Positions 1 to 7,297 of a stretch of 17,992 nt of DNA are shown piece by piece. The notes below the pieces were generated by a model. That model ran no database searches and was not told where the DNA came from. It saw only the letters and a program-made list of their open reading frames with translations. The first letter of the stretch is position 1. Every line of letters starts with the position of its first letter. The translations under genes were made by a program, and so were the position numbers. The stretch is from Flavobacteriales bacterium UBA1694 (GTDB lineage Bacteria > Bacteroidota > Bacteroidia > Flavobacteriales > Weeksellaceae), in the NCBI GenBank assembly GCA_002319955.1, contig DCJS01000028.1, forward strand, positions 403-18,394, written 5' to 3'.

Positions 1-653
1 TTAATGTAGTTCTCAAAGGTTAGGTGGTAATCTAGGTGATCGTGCGTAATGTTCGTAAAGGCTGCCACCTTGAAATTGAGTCCTGCGGTGCGTTTTTGAT
101 CTAATCCGTGTGAACTCACCTCCATAAATGCATAGCTGCAGCCCTTTTCAACGGCCTGGGCTAGGAGCTCATTAACAGTAAGAATGTCAGAGGTCGTATG
201 CGTCGCTTTAGAAACGCTCGTGCCTAGTCGGTTTTCCACTGTGGAGAGTAAGGCGCTCGAATACCCCATCATGGTAAAGATATCATGGAGCAGGGTTGCA
301 ACCGAAGTCTTGCCATTGGTGCCGGTAACCCCCACAAGGGTCAAATTAGCGGATGGATTTCCATAGAAATTAGAAGCTAGTGCCCCCAGAGTCTCTGCCG
401 AATCTTTTACCTTGACGTAGCTCACCAAAGGCTCTATAGTTTGAGGAAATTCTTCACAAACAACGGCTGTGGCTCCCTTTGCAATAGCCTGGTCAATAAA
501 GGCATGACCATCAAGCGCATGACCTTTTAGCGCCACATACAAAGAGTTTGGCTTAAGAGTCCGCGAATCAAACCCAAGACTTTCCACCTCTATGGCGGAG
601 GAGCCTTTTAGGTCTAAAATTGAAATACCATTTAATAAATTTTGTAAAGTCAT
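1..653 (-). CDS. murE: UDP-N-acetylmuramoyl-tripeptide synthetase MurE, N-terminal 217 residues (runs off window)
   Basis: The open frame on the minus strand starts at ATG 653-651 and continues past position 1, so only the N-terminal part is visible. MurE is the cytoplasmic Mur ligase that uses ATP to add the third stem-peptide amino acid (usually meso-diaminopimelate in Bacteroidota) to UDP-MurNAc-L-Ala-D-Glu. The order of motifs fits: an N-terminal UDP-substrate domain containing FDSRTLKPNSLYVALKG (about 28-44), the Mur-ligase P-loop GVTGTNGKTS (108-117), THTTSD (151-156), EVSSHGLDQ (178-186) and NITHDHLDYH (201-210). The DNPR motif that would distinguish diaminopimelate from lysine use lies outside the window. 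The gene starts 15 nt after the ftsI stop, as in a typical dcw operon, and has no promoter of its own that I can see. The identification is firm; the amino-acid specificity is inferred. Confidence 0.95.
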   Translation of the reverse strand, partial: MTLQNLLNGISILDLKGSSAIEVESLGFDSRTLKPNSLYVALKGHALDGHAFIDQAIAKGATAVVCEEFPQTIEPLVSYVKVKDSAETLGALASNFYGNPSANLTLVGVTGTNGKTSVATLLHDIFTMMGYSSALLSTVENRLGTSVSKATHTTSDILTVNELLAQAVEKGCSYAFMEVSSHGLDQKRTAGLNFKVAAFTNITHDHLDYHLTFENYI

Positions 654-668
654 GGTCTTTATCAGGCT

Positions 669-2660
669 CTAATTTTGCAAGGTTAAATAGATTCTTTGAT
701 CTTTATTTAGTAGTCGACCCTCTAAGGGGAACTGTTCTTTAATTCGTCCAACGCCTTTATAATCCACGCGGTAGCCTAGGTTTTCTAATTGCGGGATCAC
801 ATTCTTTCCAATGAGTCCAACCACCTGGGGCATCACGCCAGAATTCACTGCTACTTTAGGTTCCGCGCGCGTTAATTTGCTTAAATCCACTTTCTTATCT
901 ACAAGAAGTTCTTTCTCAATGTTTTGAGGCGTTTTCAAAAAGGTTTTTCCAGCAATTTCTTTAAATATCGGAGCAGCAACGGTACTACCATAATAGCTTT
1001 TAGAACGGTCCGGCTGATTTACCATGATAAAACAGGTGTATTTCGGATTATCTGCGGGATAAAAACCTGCAAATGAGGCTTGGTATTTATTTGGACCTGG
1101 CTTCCAATATTCAAATCGTGTGGTTCCGGTTTTACCTGCCATTTTTAAGTTTGGTGTGAAAATACTTCGCGCTGTTCCTTTTTCTACTGCTTTAATAAGG
1201 GCATCAGTCATCATTCGAATGGCTTTCGGGGAGGCCATTTTATTTACCATCACAGTGGGCTTCGCCTCATAAAAAACGTGACCATCTTTCATCACTTTAT
1301 CTATAAATAGGGGCTTTACCATTTGACCGCCGTTGGCAATACCATTATAAAACGTTGCTAATTGTAGAATATTGAAACGCACCGCATACCCAAATGAAAT
1401 TGAAGCAAGCGCGCCTTTGCTCCAACGCTCACTTTCTGGCGTTTGAATAAAAGGCCTGGTAATTCCAGGGAGCTCAATATCCATTTTATCAAAAAGCTTC
1501 CAGCGCCTTAAATGGTCAAAAAACACTTCAGGTTTATCGCCATAGAATTTCGTGATTAATTTTGCCGATCCGACATTACTGGACTTTGCAAGAACTTCAC
1601 TTATATCATAGACTCCGCCACCATGGTCATCACTTACAGGCTGGCCGGCATAAACCCAAGAGCCATTTCCTACATCAACCGTGGTCTGATCATCAATAAA
1701 GCCGTCATCCATGGCAGCCAATAATGATACCGTCTTAAATGTCGAACCGGGTTCACTTGCGTCTTTTAGTGCGTAGTTATAAGTATCGACATAAACGCCG
1801 GGCTCCGTTCTGCGTAAATTGACCATGGCTCGGACTTTTCCAGTCTTCACCTCCATTACAATAACACTTCCATGGTCCGCATTAAATTCAATTAGCTGCT
1901 TTTCGAGAGCTGAATTCGCAATGTCTTGGATTCTTAGATCAAGGGTTGTATAAACATCCTGACCGTCTATAGGTTCATGTACTTTCCAATAATCAATCGG
2001 TTTCCATTGGGCGGAATTGATCCGCTGTTCAAGCCGCTTGCCATCCTTACCGCTTAGGTATTTTGAAAAGGCGCCTTCAAGACCTGAGCTGTATTCACCT
2101 CGGTCCATCCCGATGGTTCCTGCGCCAATTTCTGAAGTAGCCAGCTCTCTTCGGTATTTTCGATCCACGATAAACCCACCGCGGTTTTTCCCCTTGTTGA
2201 AAAGAGGGAACTTGCGGATTCTATCGTATTCGTCGAAATCTAATCCTTTAACGAGACTAAAATATTGGTTTCCTTTTTCACGCTGCGCATCGAATTTTTG
2301 ACGGAAATAGGTCCTTGGCTTTCCAAACATTAAACTTAACGAATCCGTTAATGGACCAATATTATTTGTATAAGCGCTGTCGCGAATGACTTTAAAATCT
2401 AGGAAAATATCGTACCGCATTACCGTAGTGGCTAGAATAGAGCCGTCTGAAGCATACAGGTTTCCTCGAGCAGCTTTTAGAGTGGCTTCTCGGTAATTCT
2501 TGCTGATATAATCCTGTTTAATTTCCTCTACATTCGTGTTTTGAAGAACGATGATTTGACCCAAAAAGATGACAAATACGACAAAGGCGACAAAGGCGAA
2601 GAAATATCCCCACCGTAAGGTTCTTTTGCGTTTAAAGTCGTACTCGTTATTTTTTTGCAT
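669..2660 (-). CDS. ftsI: Division-type penicillin-binding protein (class B transpeptidase) with C-terminal PASTA domain
   Basis: This 663-residue class B PBP cross-links septal peptidoglycan in the periplasm. It has a short cytoplasmic N-terminus, one membrane anchor (about 17-40), a pedestal/dimerisation region starting with the usual ARGNLYASDGSILA motif (64-77), and a transpeptidase domain. Catalytic motifs are visible: SxxK at S306-T-F-K309, SxN at S360-S-N362 and KTGT at 510-513. A C-terminal segment of about 55 residues (MPQVVGLIGKNVIPQLENLG, 610-629, and onward) looks like a single PASTA domain, a fold that binds muropeptides or beta-lactams in Gram-positive PBPs. The start ATG lies inside the end of the ftsL-like gene (14-nt overlap), suggesting translational coupling, and murE follows 15 nt downstream. 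Position in the dcw cluster supports a septal FtsI role over elongation PBP2 or sporulation SpoVD. Confidence 0.95.
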   Translation of the reverse strand: MQKNNEYDFKRKRTLRWGYFFAFVAFVVFVIFLGQIIVLQNTNVEEIKQDYISKNYREATLKAARGNLYASDGSILATTVMRYDIFLDFKVIRDSAYTNNIGPLTDSLSLMFGKPRTYFRQKFDAQREKGNQYFSLVKGLDFDEYDRIRKFPLFNKGKNRGGFIVDRKYRRELATSEIGAGTIGMDRGEYSSGLEGAFSKYLSGKDGKRLEQRINSAQWKPIDYWKVHEPIDGQDVYTTLDLRIQDIANSALEKQLIEFNADHGSVIVMEVKTGKVRAMVNLRRTEPGVYVDTYNYALKDASEPGSTFKTVSLLAAMDDGFIDDQTTVDVGNGSWVYAGQPVSDDHGGGVYDISEVLAKSSNVGSAKLITKFYGDKPEVFFDHLRRWKLFDKMDIELPGITRPFIQTPESERWSKGALASISFGYAVRFNILQLATFYNGIANGGQMVKPLFIDKVMKDGHVFYEAKPTVMVNKMASPKAIRMMTDALIKAVEKGTARSIFTPNLKMAGKTGTTRFEYWKPGPNKYQASFAGFYPADNPKYTCFIMVNQPDRSKSYYGSTVAAPIFKEIAGKTFLKTPQNIEKELLVDKKVDLSKLTRAEPKVAVNSGVMPQVVGLIGKNVIPQLENLGYRVDYKGVGRIKEQFPLEGRLLNKDQRIYLTLQN

Positions 2661-3009
2661 TGGTCGAGTCCAGTTTTATTAATAATTTATGTGGGTGACT
2701 CTCTAGAGTCATTAAAGAGTCGGTAATCATTTCTTTGCCTAACTCGGATTCCATTTTCACTTTTATTAATCTGCTTTGTGCGTAGGCATTTCGTGATTTA
2801 TATTCTTCACTGGCTTCTTTAAGCGCATTCACTTTTTCAATTTTTTGATTTACTAAGTGGTTACTATAAATCATGCTTATCAGAAGAAAAAACCACAACA
2901 AGAAATACTTGTAATGTGCTTTAATTTCATCCCTATTAAGAAAGTTCCCCTTTACAAGGTCTATAAAGGTTAGTTTCTTACTCGGTTGATAGCCCCGCTT
3001 TTTAGCCAT
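2647..3009 (-). CDS. ftsL: FtsL-like cell division membrane protein
   Basis: This 120-residue protein sits between rsmH and ftsI, where FtsL is normally encoded. Its architecture matches FtsL-type bitopic proteins: a basic cytoplasmic N-terminus (1-33), one transmembrane helix (YFLLWFFLLISMIYSN, about 35-50) and a charged, probably coiled-coil periplasmic part (about 54-110, with leucine, alanine and valine at heptad-like spacing). FtsL-type proteins form a complex with FtsB and FtsQ that controls FtsWI activity in the septum. Sequence similarity across this family is very low, so the assignment rests on synteny and topology. The 14-nt overlap with ftsI suggests coupled translation of the partners. 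The gap to rsmH is 38 nt with no obvious terminator. Confidence 0.8.
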   Translation of the reverse strand: MAKKRGYQPSKKLTFIDLVKGNFLNRDEIKAHYKYFLLWFFLLISMIYSNHLVNQKIEKVNALKEASEEYKSRNAYAQSRLIKVKMESELGKEMITDSLMTLESHPHKLLIKLDSTNAKK

Positions 3010-3047
3010 AATATTAAAATGTCATCCCTGACGTTATAATTGCATTC

Positions 3048-3950
3048 TTACAATTTTATTCCTGTGCGCATTTTTGCACTTCTCGCGCGCGAATTTTGCT
3101 CAATTTCCTCAGTTGCTGGAACCGTGGCTTTACTTCTCAGGAGTTCAAATACTTTATCGTAGTTTCCGTAGATATCGCGCTGAGGTTCGCCTTCAAATTT
3201 TCCATTTCTTAAAAATCGTTTTACGAGTCGATCCTCAAGCGAATGGTAAGATATCACAACCAGCCTTCCTCCAGGTCTCAGCACCCGGTGCGCCTGGAGT
3301 AGCATTTCTTTTAGGGCATCCAATTCTTGATTCACCTCAATTCGAATGGCTTGAAATACCTGTGCGAAAAATTTATTCTGTTTGTGAGCAGGTATAAAAG
3401 AAAATAAGTCTTTTAAATCCTGTGTACTTTCAATGACTTTATCTTTGCGCTTATTCACAATAACGCGTGCCAATTTTCTTGCATCTCTTAACTCACCAAA
3501 ATGGTAAAAAATATCCGCAAGGGCTTCTTCTTCATACTCATTGATGACCTTTTTGGCATCAAGATTCTGCATCACATTCATTCGCATATCCAAGGGTGCC
3601 TCATTGCGCGTTGAAAAGCCACGCTTGGCCTCATCAAATTGATGCGAGGAAACGCCCAAATCAGCTAGAACACCACTTACGCCACTCACGCCGTACATCA
3701 TCAAAGCGTTCTCAAGAAATCTGAAATTCTGATTCACTAACGTGAAGCGCTCGTCTGCAATTCGGTTTTCTAACGCGTCCAAATCTTGGTCAAAGCTGTA
3801 AAGCTTGCCTTTAGATGAAAGCCGCGCTAGTATTTCTCGGGAATGGCCTCCCCCACCAAACGTACAATCCACATAAACCCCATCAGGGTCCGTGATTAAT
3901 TCGTCTACACTTTGCTTAAGCAAAACTGGATTATGGTACTCGTTTTCCAT
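3048..3950 (-). CDS. rsmH: 16S rRNA (cytosine-1402-N4)-methyltransferase RsmH (MraW)
   Basis: This 300-residue protein is of usual length for RsmH, the SAM-dependent enzyme that N4-methylates C1402 of 16S rRNA in the ribosomal P site. Diagnostic segments are the N-terminal HNPVLL (6-11), the SAM-binding glycine loop FGGGGHS (31-37), the acidic SFDQD (52-56), ADLGVSSHQFD (96-106), the RGFS...PLDMRM region (110-123), and a C-terminal NSRARSAKMR tail. The start at 3950 gives the family-typical short lead before HNPVLL. It follows mraZ by 31 nt and precedes the FtsL-like gene by 38 nt, so the genes most likely form one transcript from the MraZ-controlled promoter. Nothing appears missing or truncated. 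Confidence 0.97.
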   Translation of the reverse strand: MENEYHNPVLLKQSVDELITDPDGVYVDCTFGGGGHSREILARLSSKGKLYSFDQDLDALENRIADERFTLVNQNFRFLENALMMYGVSGVSGVLADLGVSSHQFDEAKRGFSTRNEAPLDMRMNVMQNLDAKKVINEYEEEALADIFYHFGELRDARKLARVIVNKRKDKVIESTQDLKDLFSFIPAHKQNKFFAQVFQAIRIEVNQELDALKEMLLQAHRVLRPGGRLVVISYHSLEDRLVKRFLRNGKFEGEPQRDIYGNYDKVFELLRSKATVPATEEIEQNSRARSAKMRTGIKL

Positions 3951-3981
3951 TATTTAGGAGCCTAGCGGCCCGTTTATTTAT

Positions 3982-4452
3982 CTACAATTCTAAATTCTCT
4001 AAACCCTCTGTTCCCATTACTTCCTGGGCGAGTTTGGCGAAATCCTCCTCGGTGGTAGCAATTACCTGTTCATAGGCCTGCTTATCCCAAACTTCAAAAA
4101 GTTCTCCAGCACTAGTGACAACCACATCCTTTTGAAGTCTCGCAAAAAGGGTTAAATCTTTTGAGATTTGGATGCGTCCTGCTGAATCCAACTGGACGGT
4201 TTTTACTCCGGCTGTAAACATCCGAATGAAATCGGCATTTTTCTTAACAAACCGGTTTAGTTTATTAATTTTGTCCATCAGTTTTTCCCAATAGGTCATT
4301 GGATAAACTTCAAGGCAGTTCTGGAACACAGAACGTTTGATAACAAACATTTCGCCTTCAAATCCCTCCATCTGTTTTGCTAAAGATGAAGGCACTTTAA
4401 GACGACCCTTGTCATCAATTTTACATTCATATGTGCCAATAAAATTCTTCAT
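3982..4452 (-). CDS. mraZ: MraZ transcriptional regulator, first gene of the dcw cluster
   Basis: MraZ is a ring-forming DNA-binding protein that regulates its own dcw operon. From ATG 4452 the product is 156 residues and begins MKNFIGTYECKIDDKGR, the normal start of the family. Two SpoVT/AbrB-like half-domains are visible, each with the DxxGR signature: DDKGR (13-17) and DSAGR (89-93). An in-frame GTG at 4491 would add 13 residues, but it lies inside the GTGGG repeats that MraZ binds, so I prefer the inner ATG. No strong Shine-Dalgarno sequence precedes the ATG; the leader is A/T-rich, which is normal in Bacteroidota. The direct repeats 25-50 nt upstream indicate autoregulation. Confidence 0.95.
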   Translation of the reverse strand: MKNFIGTYECKIDDKGRLKVPSSLAKQMEGFEGEMFVIKRSVFQNCLEVYPMTYWEKLMDKINKLNRFVKKNADFIRMFTAGVKTVQLDSAGRIQISKDLTLFARLQKDVVVTSAGELFEVWDKQAYEQVIATTEEDFAKLAQEVMGTEGLENLEL

Positions 4453-4476
4453 TTGGGACAAATTTATATAATTATT

Positions 4477-4501
4477 TCCAAAACCTCCCACTTTTTCCCA
4501 C
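4477..4501 (-). promoter_or_regulatory. MraZ-binding boxes upstream of mraZ
   Basis: On the minus strand there are two perfect GTGGG pentamers (complement of 4497-4501 and 4487-4491) spaced exactly 10 bp apart. A degenerate third unit, TTGGA (complement of 4477-4481), continues the same 10-bp phase. MraZ operators described in Escherichia coli and Mycoplasma are tandem TGGG-type repeats separated by about 5 nt, which matches. Position just upstream of mraZ supports autoregulation of the dcw operon. I could not identify a convincing -33/-7 pair next to it. Confidence 0.85.
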
Positions 4502-4589
4502 TTTTCGACTTAATGTTCATAACTTTTGGGAACTCTAACTAAACGTTTGATTTAAAAGTCCTTATACCATTAGAAAAGATTCCCTAGAA

Positions 4590-4603
4590 GATTTTCGAAA
4601 ATC
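4590..4603. repeat. 14-bp perfect palindrome in the mraZ/hydrolase divergent region
   Basis: GATTTTCGAAAATC is a perfect 14-bp palindrome, with partial symmetry continuing outside it. It sits between the divergent mraZ operon and the alpha/beta hydrolase gene and is not followed by a T-run in either direction. A dimeric-regulator operator is possible; chance in A/T-rich DNA is also possible. Confidence 0.4.
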
Positions 4604-4668
4604 CTCCGTTTACTTCAATCCTTTTTTCTTATTTTTAATCGGTACGATTTTATCGCCGTATGTTTTTG

Positions 4669-4684
4669 TAAATTTGTACTTTTG
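4669..4684 (+). promoter_or_regulatory. Tandem TAnnTTTG boxes, candidate -7 elements for the hydrolase gene
   Basis: Two overlapping-phase matches to the Bacteroidota -7 consensus, TAAATTTG (4669-4676) and TACTTTTG (4677-4684), lie 20-35 nt upstream of the start at 4705. No good TTG -33 element stands at the expected distance, so which box works, if either, is uncertain. Confidence 0.4.
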
Positions 4685-4704
4685 TTTTAGCTATCCAGCG
4701 TTAT

Positions 4705-5466
4705 ATGTTATTTAAAACCAAAAAAGAAAAAAAATTCTCCTATATAATGGAAGGCGAAGGCCATCCAATCGTCCTGTTACAGGGTCTGATGGGTGGACTA
4801 AGCAATTTCACTAGTCTCATTTCTTACTTTTCATCCAGAGGATTTAAGGTCTACTTTCCTGAGCTGCCTATTTACGATTTGCCTGTCCTTAATACCAATT
4901 TGACGAGCATTGCAAAATTTGTTGCAAAATTCATCGAAGAGCAGGTCGGCGAGCCGGCAACGTTAGTAGGAAACTCAATGGGAGGTCATGTGGGTCTAAT
5001 TCTCACGATTTCAAGACCAGATCTTGTAAAGAACCTTGTTCTTACTGGAAGTTCTGGGCTCTATGAAAGATCTTTTGGAGATAGCTTTCCCCGCAAAAGC
5101 GATCGAGAGTACATGAAATCAAAGGCACAGGAAGTCTTTTATGATCCCAATGTGGCGACAGACGAACTAGTCGATGAAGTGTTCTCAATTGTAAATGACC
5201 GTGGCAAGGGGATAAAAACCGTGATGCTAGCGCGCAGCGCAATCAAACATAATATGGAGCCAGAGCTTCATAAAATCGTAGCACCTACCTGCATTATATG
5301 GGGAAAGCAGGATACTGTCACCCCACCCGAAGTGGCTGTCGATATGGACCGTCTAATTCCAAATTCGGATTTGTTTTGGATTGATAAATGCGGCCATGCG
5401 GCCATGATGGAAAAGCCAGATGAATTCAATGCCATTTTATACGAGTGGCTGAAAAACAAAAAATAA
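4705..5466 (+). CDS. Alpha/beta-fold hydrolase
   Basis: The 253-residue product is a single alpha/beta-hydrolase domain with no signal peptide, so probably cytoplasmic. The oxyanion-hole region follows VLLQGLMGG (23-31). The nucleophile elbow is GNSMGG with Ser91, the acid is Asp203 in WGKQDTVTPP, and the base is His231 in CGHAAMMEKP, a complete catalytic triad in normal order. A cap-like insertion at about 120-185 probably shapes the substrate pocket. The substrate cannot be told from sequence; relatives include esterases and C-C bond hydrolases. It is divergent from mraZ and upstream of engB. It ends at its own terminator, so it is at least partly an independent unit. Confidence 0.9.
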   Translation: MLFKTKKEKKFSYIMEGEGHPIVLLQGLMGGLSNFTSLISYFSSRGFKVYFPELPIYDLPVLNTNLTSIAKFVAKFIEEQVGEPATLVGNSMGGHVGLILTISRPDLVKNLVLTGSSGLYERSFGDSFPRKSDREYMKSKAQEVFYDPNVATDELVDEVFSIVNDRGKGIKTVMLARSAIKHNMEPELHKIVAPTCIIWGKQDTVTPPEVAVDMDRLIPNSDLFWIDKCGHAAMMEKPDEFNAILYEWLKNKK

Positions 5467-5469
5467 TTG

Positions 5470-5495
5470 AAAGGAAGTTTTTTACTTCCTTTTTT
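5470..5495 (+). terminator. Rho-independent terminator after the hydrolase gene
   Basis: The inverted repeat AAAGGAAGT (5470-5478) / ACTTCCTTT (5484-5492) has a 5-nt T loop and ends in a T-run through 5495. It begins 4 nt after the hydrolase stop codon. Confidence 0.85.
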
Positions 5496-5502
5496 ACTAG
5501 CT

Positions 5503-5517
5503 AAGCACGCAGTGCTT
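5503..5517 (+). repeat. Second small hairpin between hydrolase terminator and engB
   Basis: AAGCAC (5503-5508) pairs with GTGCTT (5512-5517) around a 3-nt GCA loop and is followed by two further T residues. It stands 8 nt after the first terminator and 23 nt before the engB start. It could be a weak tandem terminator or a leader hairpin in the engB mRNA. Confidence 0.5.
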
Positions 5518-5540
5518 TTAGACTAAATCAAGCGCACCCT

Positions 5541-6164
5541 ATGATAATAAAAACCGCTGAATTTCTTAAGAGTTCTTCGAGATGGCAAGATTGCCCCGAA
5601 GCAAACCGTGCCGAATACGCTTTCATTGGCCGATCCAACGTGGGAAAGTCTTCTTTAATTAATGCGATGATGAATCGCAAAGATTTAGCAAAAACGTCTC
5701 AAACCCCAGGAAAGACCCAACTTATAAATCATTTTTTAGTGAATGAGCAGTGGTATTTAACCGACCTTCCGGGGTATGGTTATGCCAAAGTTTCAAAAGT
5801 GAAACGAAAAGATTTCGAAAAATTAATCACCAATTACGTCTTAAACCGCGTCAATCTCGTAAACTTATTTGTTCTGGTTGACGTGCGTCACACGCCACAA
5901 AAAATAGACCTTGACTTCATGCAGTGGTTGGGCGAAAGCCAGGTTCCCTTTTCGGTGGTATTTACCAAGGCGGATAAAATTTCAGCGGGGAATGTCAATA
6001 AAAATGTAGAGGCTTATAGAGCAAGTATGCTTGAACTTTGGGAGGACCTGCCTCAAATGTTTATCACCTCTGCGGAAAAGAAACTTGGGGGTGAGCAAAT
6101 CCTCTCTTACATTGATGAGACCAATGGAATGCTGGTGAAAAACAAAGTTCGATTCGATGGATGA
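5541..6164 (+). CDS. engB: Ribosome-biogenesis GTPase EngB (YsxC/YihA)
   Basis: EngB is a TRAFAC-class GTPase needed for late 50S subunit assembly; older annotations call it a division protein because depletion filaments cells. At 207 residues it has the usual length. G motifs are clear: G1 GRSNVGKSS (30-38), the G2 region with TSQTPGKTQ, G3 DLPGYGYA, G4 TKAD and G5-like ITSAEKKLGG near the C-terminus. The start ATG at 5541 gives the normal lead (F-L-K-S-S) before the G domain. A terminator and a second hairpin lie in the 74 nt upstream. Only about 45 nt separate the terminator from the start and I see no TAnnTTTG box there, so expression may depend on readthrough. The last 8 nt overlap the acetyltransferase start. 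Confidence 0.97.
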   Translation: MIIKTAEFLKSSSRWQDCPEANRAEYAFIGRSNVGKSSLINAMMNRKDLAKTSQTPGKTQLINHFLVNEQWYLTDLPGYGYAKVSKVKRKDFEKLITNYVLNRVNLVNLFVLVDVRHTPQKIDLDFMQWLGESQVPFSVVFTKADKISAGNVNKNVEAYRASMLELWEDLPQMFITSAEKKLGGEQILSYIDETNGMLVKNKVRFDG

Positions 6165-6606
6165 TCTATCTTGGCACTGTAAAGAATTTGACCAGTTCAC
6201 TATCACAGAGCTTTACGCTGTATTAGAAGCGAGAGTTAATGTTTTTGTGGTGGAACAAAATTGTCCCTATCCTGAGCTCTCTGGAGGTGATGAGCAGGCC
6301 ATTCATATTTGGGCGCAGAAGCAAAATCAGATTGCCGCGTATTGCCGTGTGTTCGCACCGGGAATTAAATACGAACAGGCGTCTATCGGGCGCGTTTTAA
6401 CGACCCTTCCATTTCGCCAATTCGGTCTAGGAAAAGAGCTTATAGAGCGCGCCATCCAGATTATTGAAGAACGCTTTAAAACGCGTGATATTTGTATTTC
6501 TGCGCAGGATTATTTGCTTAAATTTTATGGCGAATTTGGTTTTAAACCCACAGGGAAATCGTATCTAGAAGATGGGATACCGCACAGTGAAATGCGGCGA
6601 GAATAG
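6157..6606 (+). CDS. elaA: ElaA-family GNAT N-acetyltransferase
   Basis: The 149-residue product is a single GNAT domain of the ElaA type. ElaA hallmarks present are the early RVNVFVVEQNCPYPELSGGD stretch (26-45), the acetyl-CoA pyrophosphate-binding motif A with RQFGLG (87-92), and the C-terminal FYGEFGFKPTGKSYLEDGIP segment (123-142). Family members transfer acetyl groups from acetyl-CoA; the physiological acceptor is not established. The start codon lies inside engB: the frames share ATGGATGA, an 8-nt overlap that suggests coupled translation from the engB transcript. The gene converges on msrA with 34 nt between the stops and no convincing T-tailed hairpin in the gap. Confidence 0.9.
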   Translation: MDDLSWHCKEFDQFTITELYAVLEARVNVFVVEQNCPYPELSGGDEQAIHIWAQKQNQIAAYCRVFAPGIKYEQASIGRVLTTLPFRQFGLGKELIERAIQIIEERFKTRDICISAQDYLLKFYGEFGFKPTGKSYLEDGIPHSEMRRE

Positions 6607-6640
6607 GCCCCTATATTTAGTCGATCCCCCGAGGCATTCT

Positions 6641-7198
6641 CTAGTCCTCGAGATTCAGTAGTTCTCTTTGGCCAAAATACGATTTAAATTTTGCAATCTT
6701 CGGTCCAACCACGGCGCTGCAATACGGAGTCGTTTGATTTCCCCAGAAATAGCCTTGATGGTACGTTTCAGCAGGATAGAATTCCGCTAACTTTGTGATT
6801 TCTGTGACATAGTTTCCAGTCCAACGTCCTTCATTTGTAGAAACCTCCAATGCGTGACGAACCCTTTGCTCCTGCTCCGGTGAGTTGTAGTAAACTACCG
6901 AGCGGTACTGCGTCCCAATATCATTTCCTTGACGGTTGAGCTGCGTTGGGTCATGCAGAAAGAAGAACACTTCCATGAGCGTCTCGAAAGAAAGAACAGC
7001 CGGATCGTAACTGATTTTTACGACCTCGGCATGACCGGTCTCCCCTGAACAAACGTGCTCGTAAGTCGGATTAGGTACATGGCCACCGCTGTAGCCTGAA
7101 ATCGCTTTTTCAACCCCTTTGAGCAGATTAAAGCAGCTTTCGACGCACCAAAAGCATCCTCCTCCAAAAACGATTGTTTCTATTTTTTTTGTTTCCAT
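6641..7198 (-). CDS. msrA: Peptide-methionine (S)-S-oxide reductase MsrA
   Basis: MsrA reduces the S-epimer of methionine sulfoxide in proteins and free methionine. The 185-residue product carries the catalytic GCFWC motif with nucleophile Cys15 (14-18), a GYSGG segment (35-39), GETGHAEVV (52-60) containing the conserved active-site glutamate, GTQYRS (95-100) and the YHQGYFW (146-152) region. Further cysteines at 18, 50 and 160 are candidates for resolving residues; I cannot tell which one recycles the enzyme. No export signal is visible, so a cytoplasmic location is expected. There is no fused MsrB domain. It lies 99 nt downstream of the ROK kinase in the same direction with a G8 tract between them. 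Confidence 0.96.
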   Translation of the reverse strand: METKKIETIVFGGGCFWCVESCFNLLKGVEKAISGYSGGHVPNPTYEHVCSGETGHAEVVKISYDPAVLSFETLMEVFFFLHDPTQLNRQGNDIGTQYRSVVYYNSPEQEQRVRHALEVSTNEGRWTGNYVTEITKLAEFYPAETYHQGYFWGNQTTPYCSAVVGPKIAKFKSYFGQRELLNLED

Positions 7199-7254
7199 TA
7201 TTTTCTATAATTGTGGGGCCCCTGTTGGCTCCCTTCGCTTTACTCTGCAACTTG

Positions 7255-7262
7255 CCCCCCCC
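7255..7262 (-). repeat. G8 homopolymer tract between ROK kinase and msrA
   Basis: Eight consecutive C on the plus strand (G8 in the direction of transcription) lie in the 99-nt gap, 56 nt before the msrA start. A GGGGCCCC palindrome (7215-7222) stands nearer msrA. No frame crosses the tract that looks like a gene. Confidence 0.9.
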
Positions 7263-7297
7263 GAAGGAGAAGATCCTAATTGGATTGCCGAAAGAAC

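Noticed and set aside
184..366. Plus-strand open frame of 60 codons
   Set aside because: It is antisense to the conserved MurE P-loop region and has no recognisable similarity.
4453..4491. In-frame GTG start extending mraZ by 13 residues
   Set aside because: The extension lies within the MraZ repeats and the family begins at the inner ATG (4452).
6630..6650. CGAGG/CCTCG hairpin between elaA and msrA
   Set aside because: Only 5 bp, with no T-run on either side, and it runs into the msrA end; not supported as a terminator.
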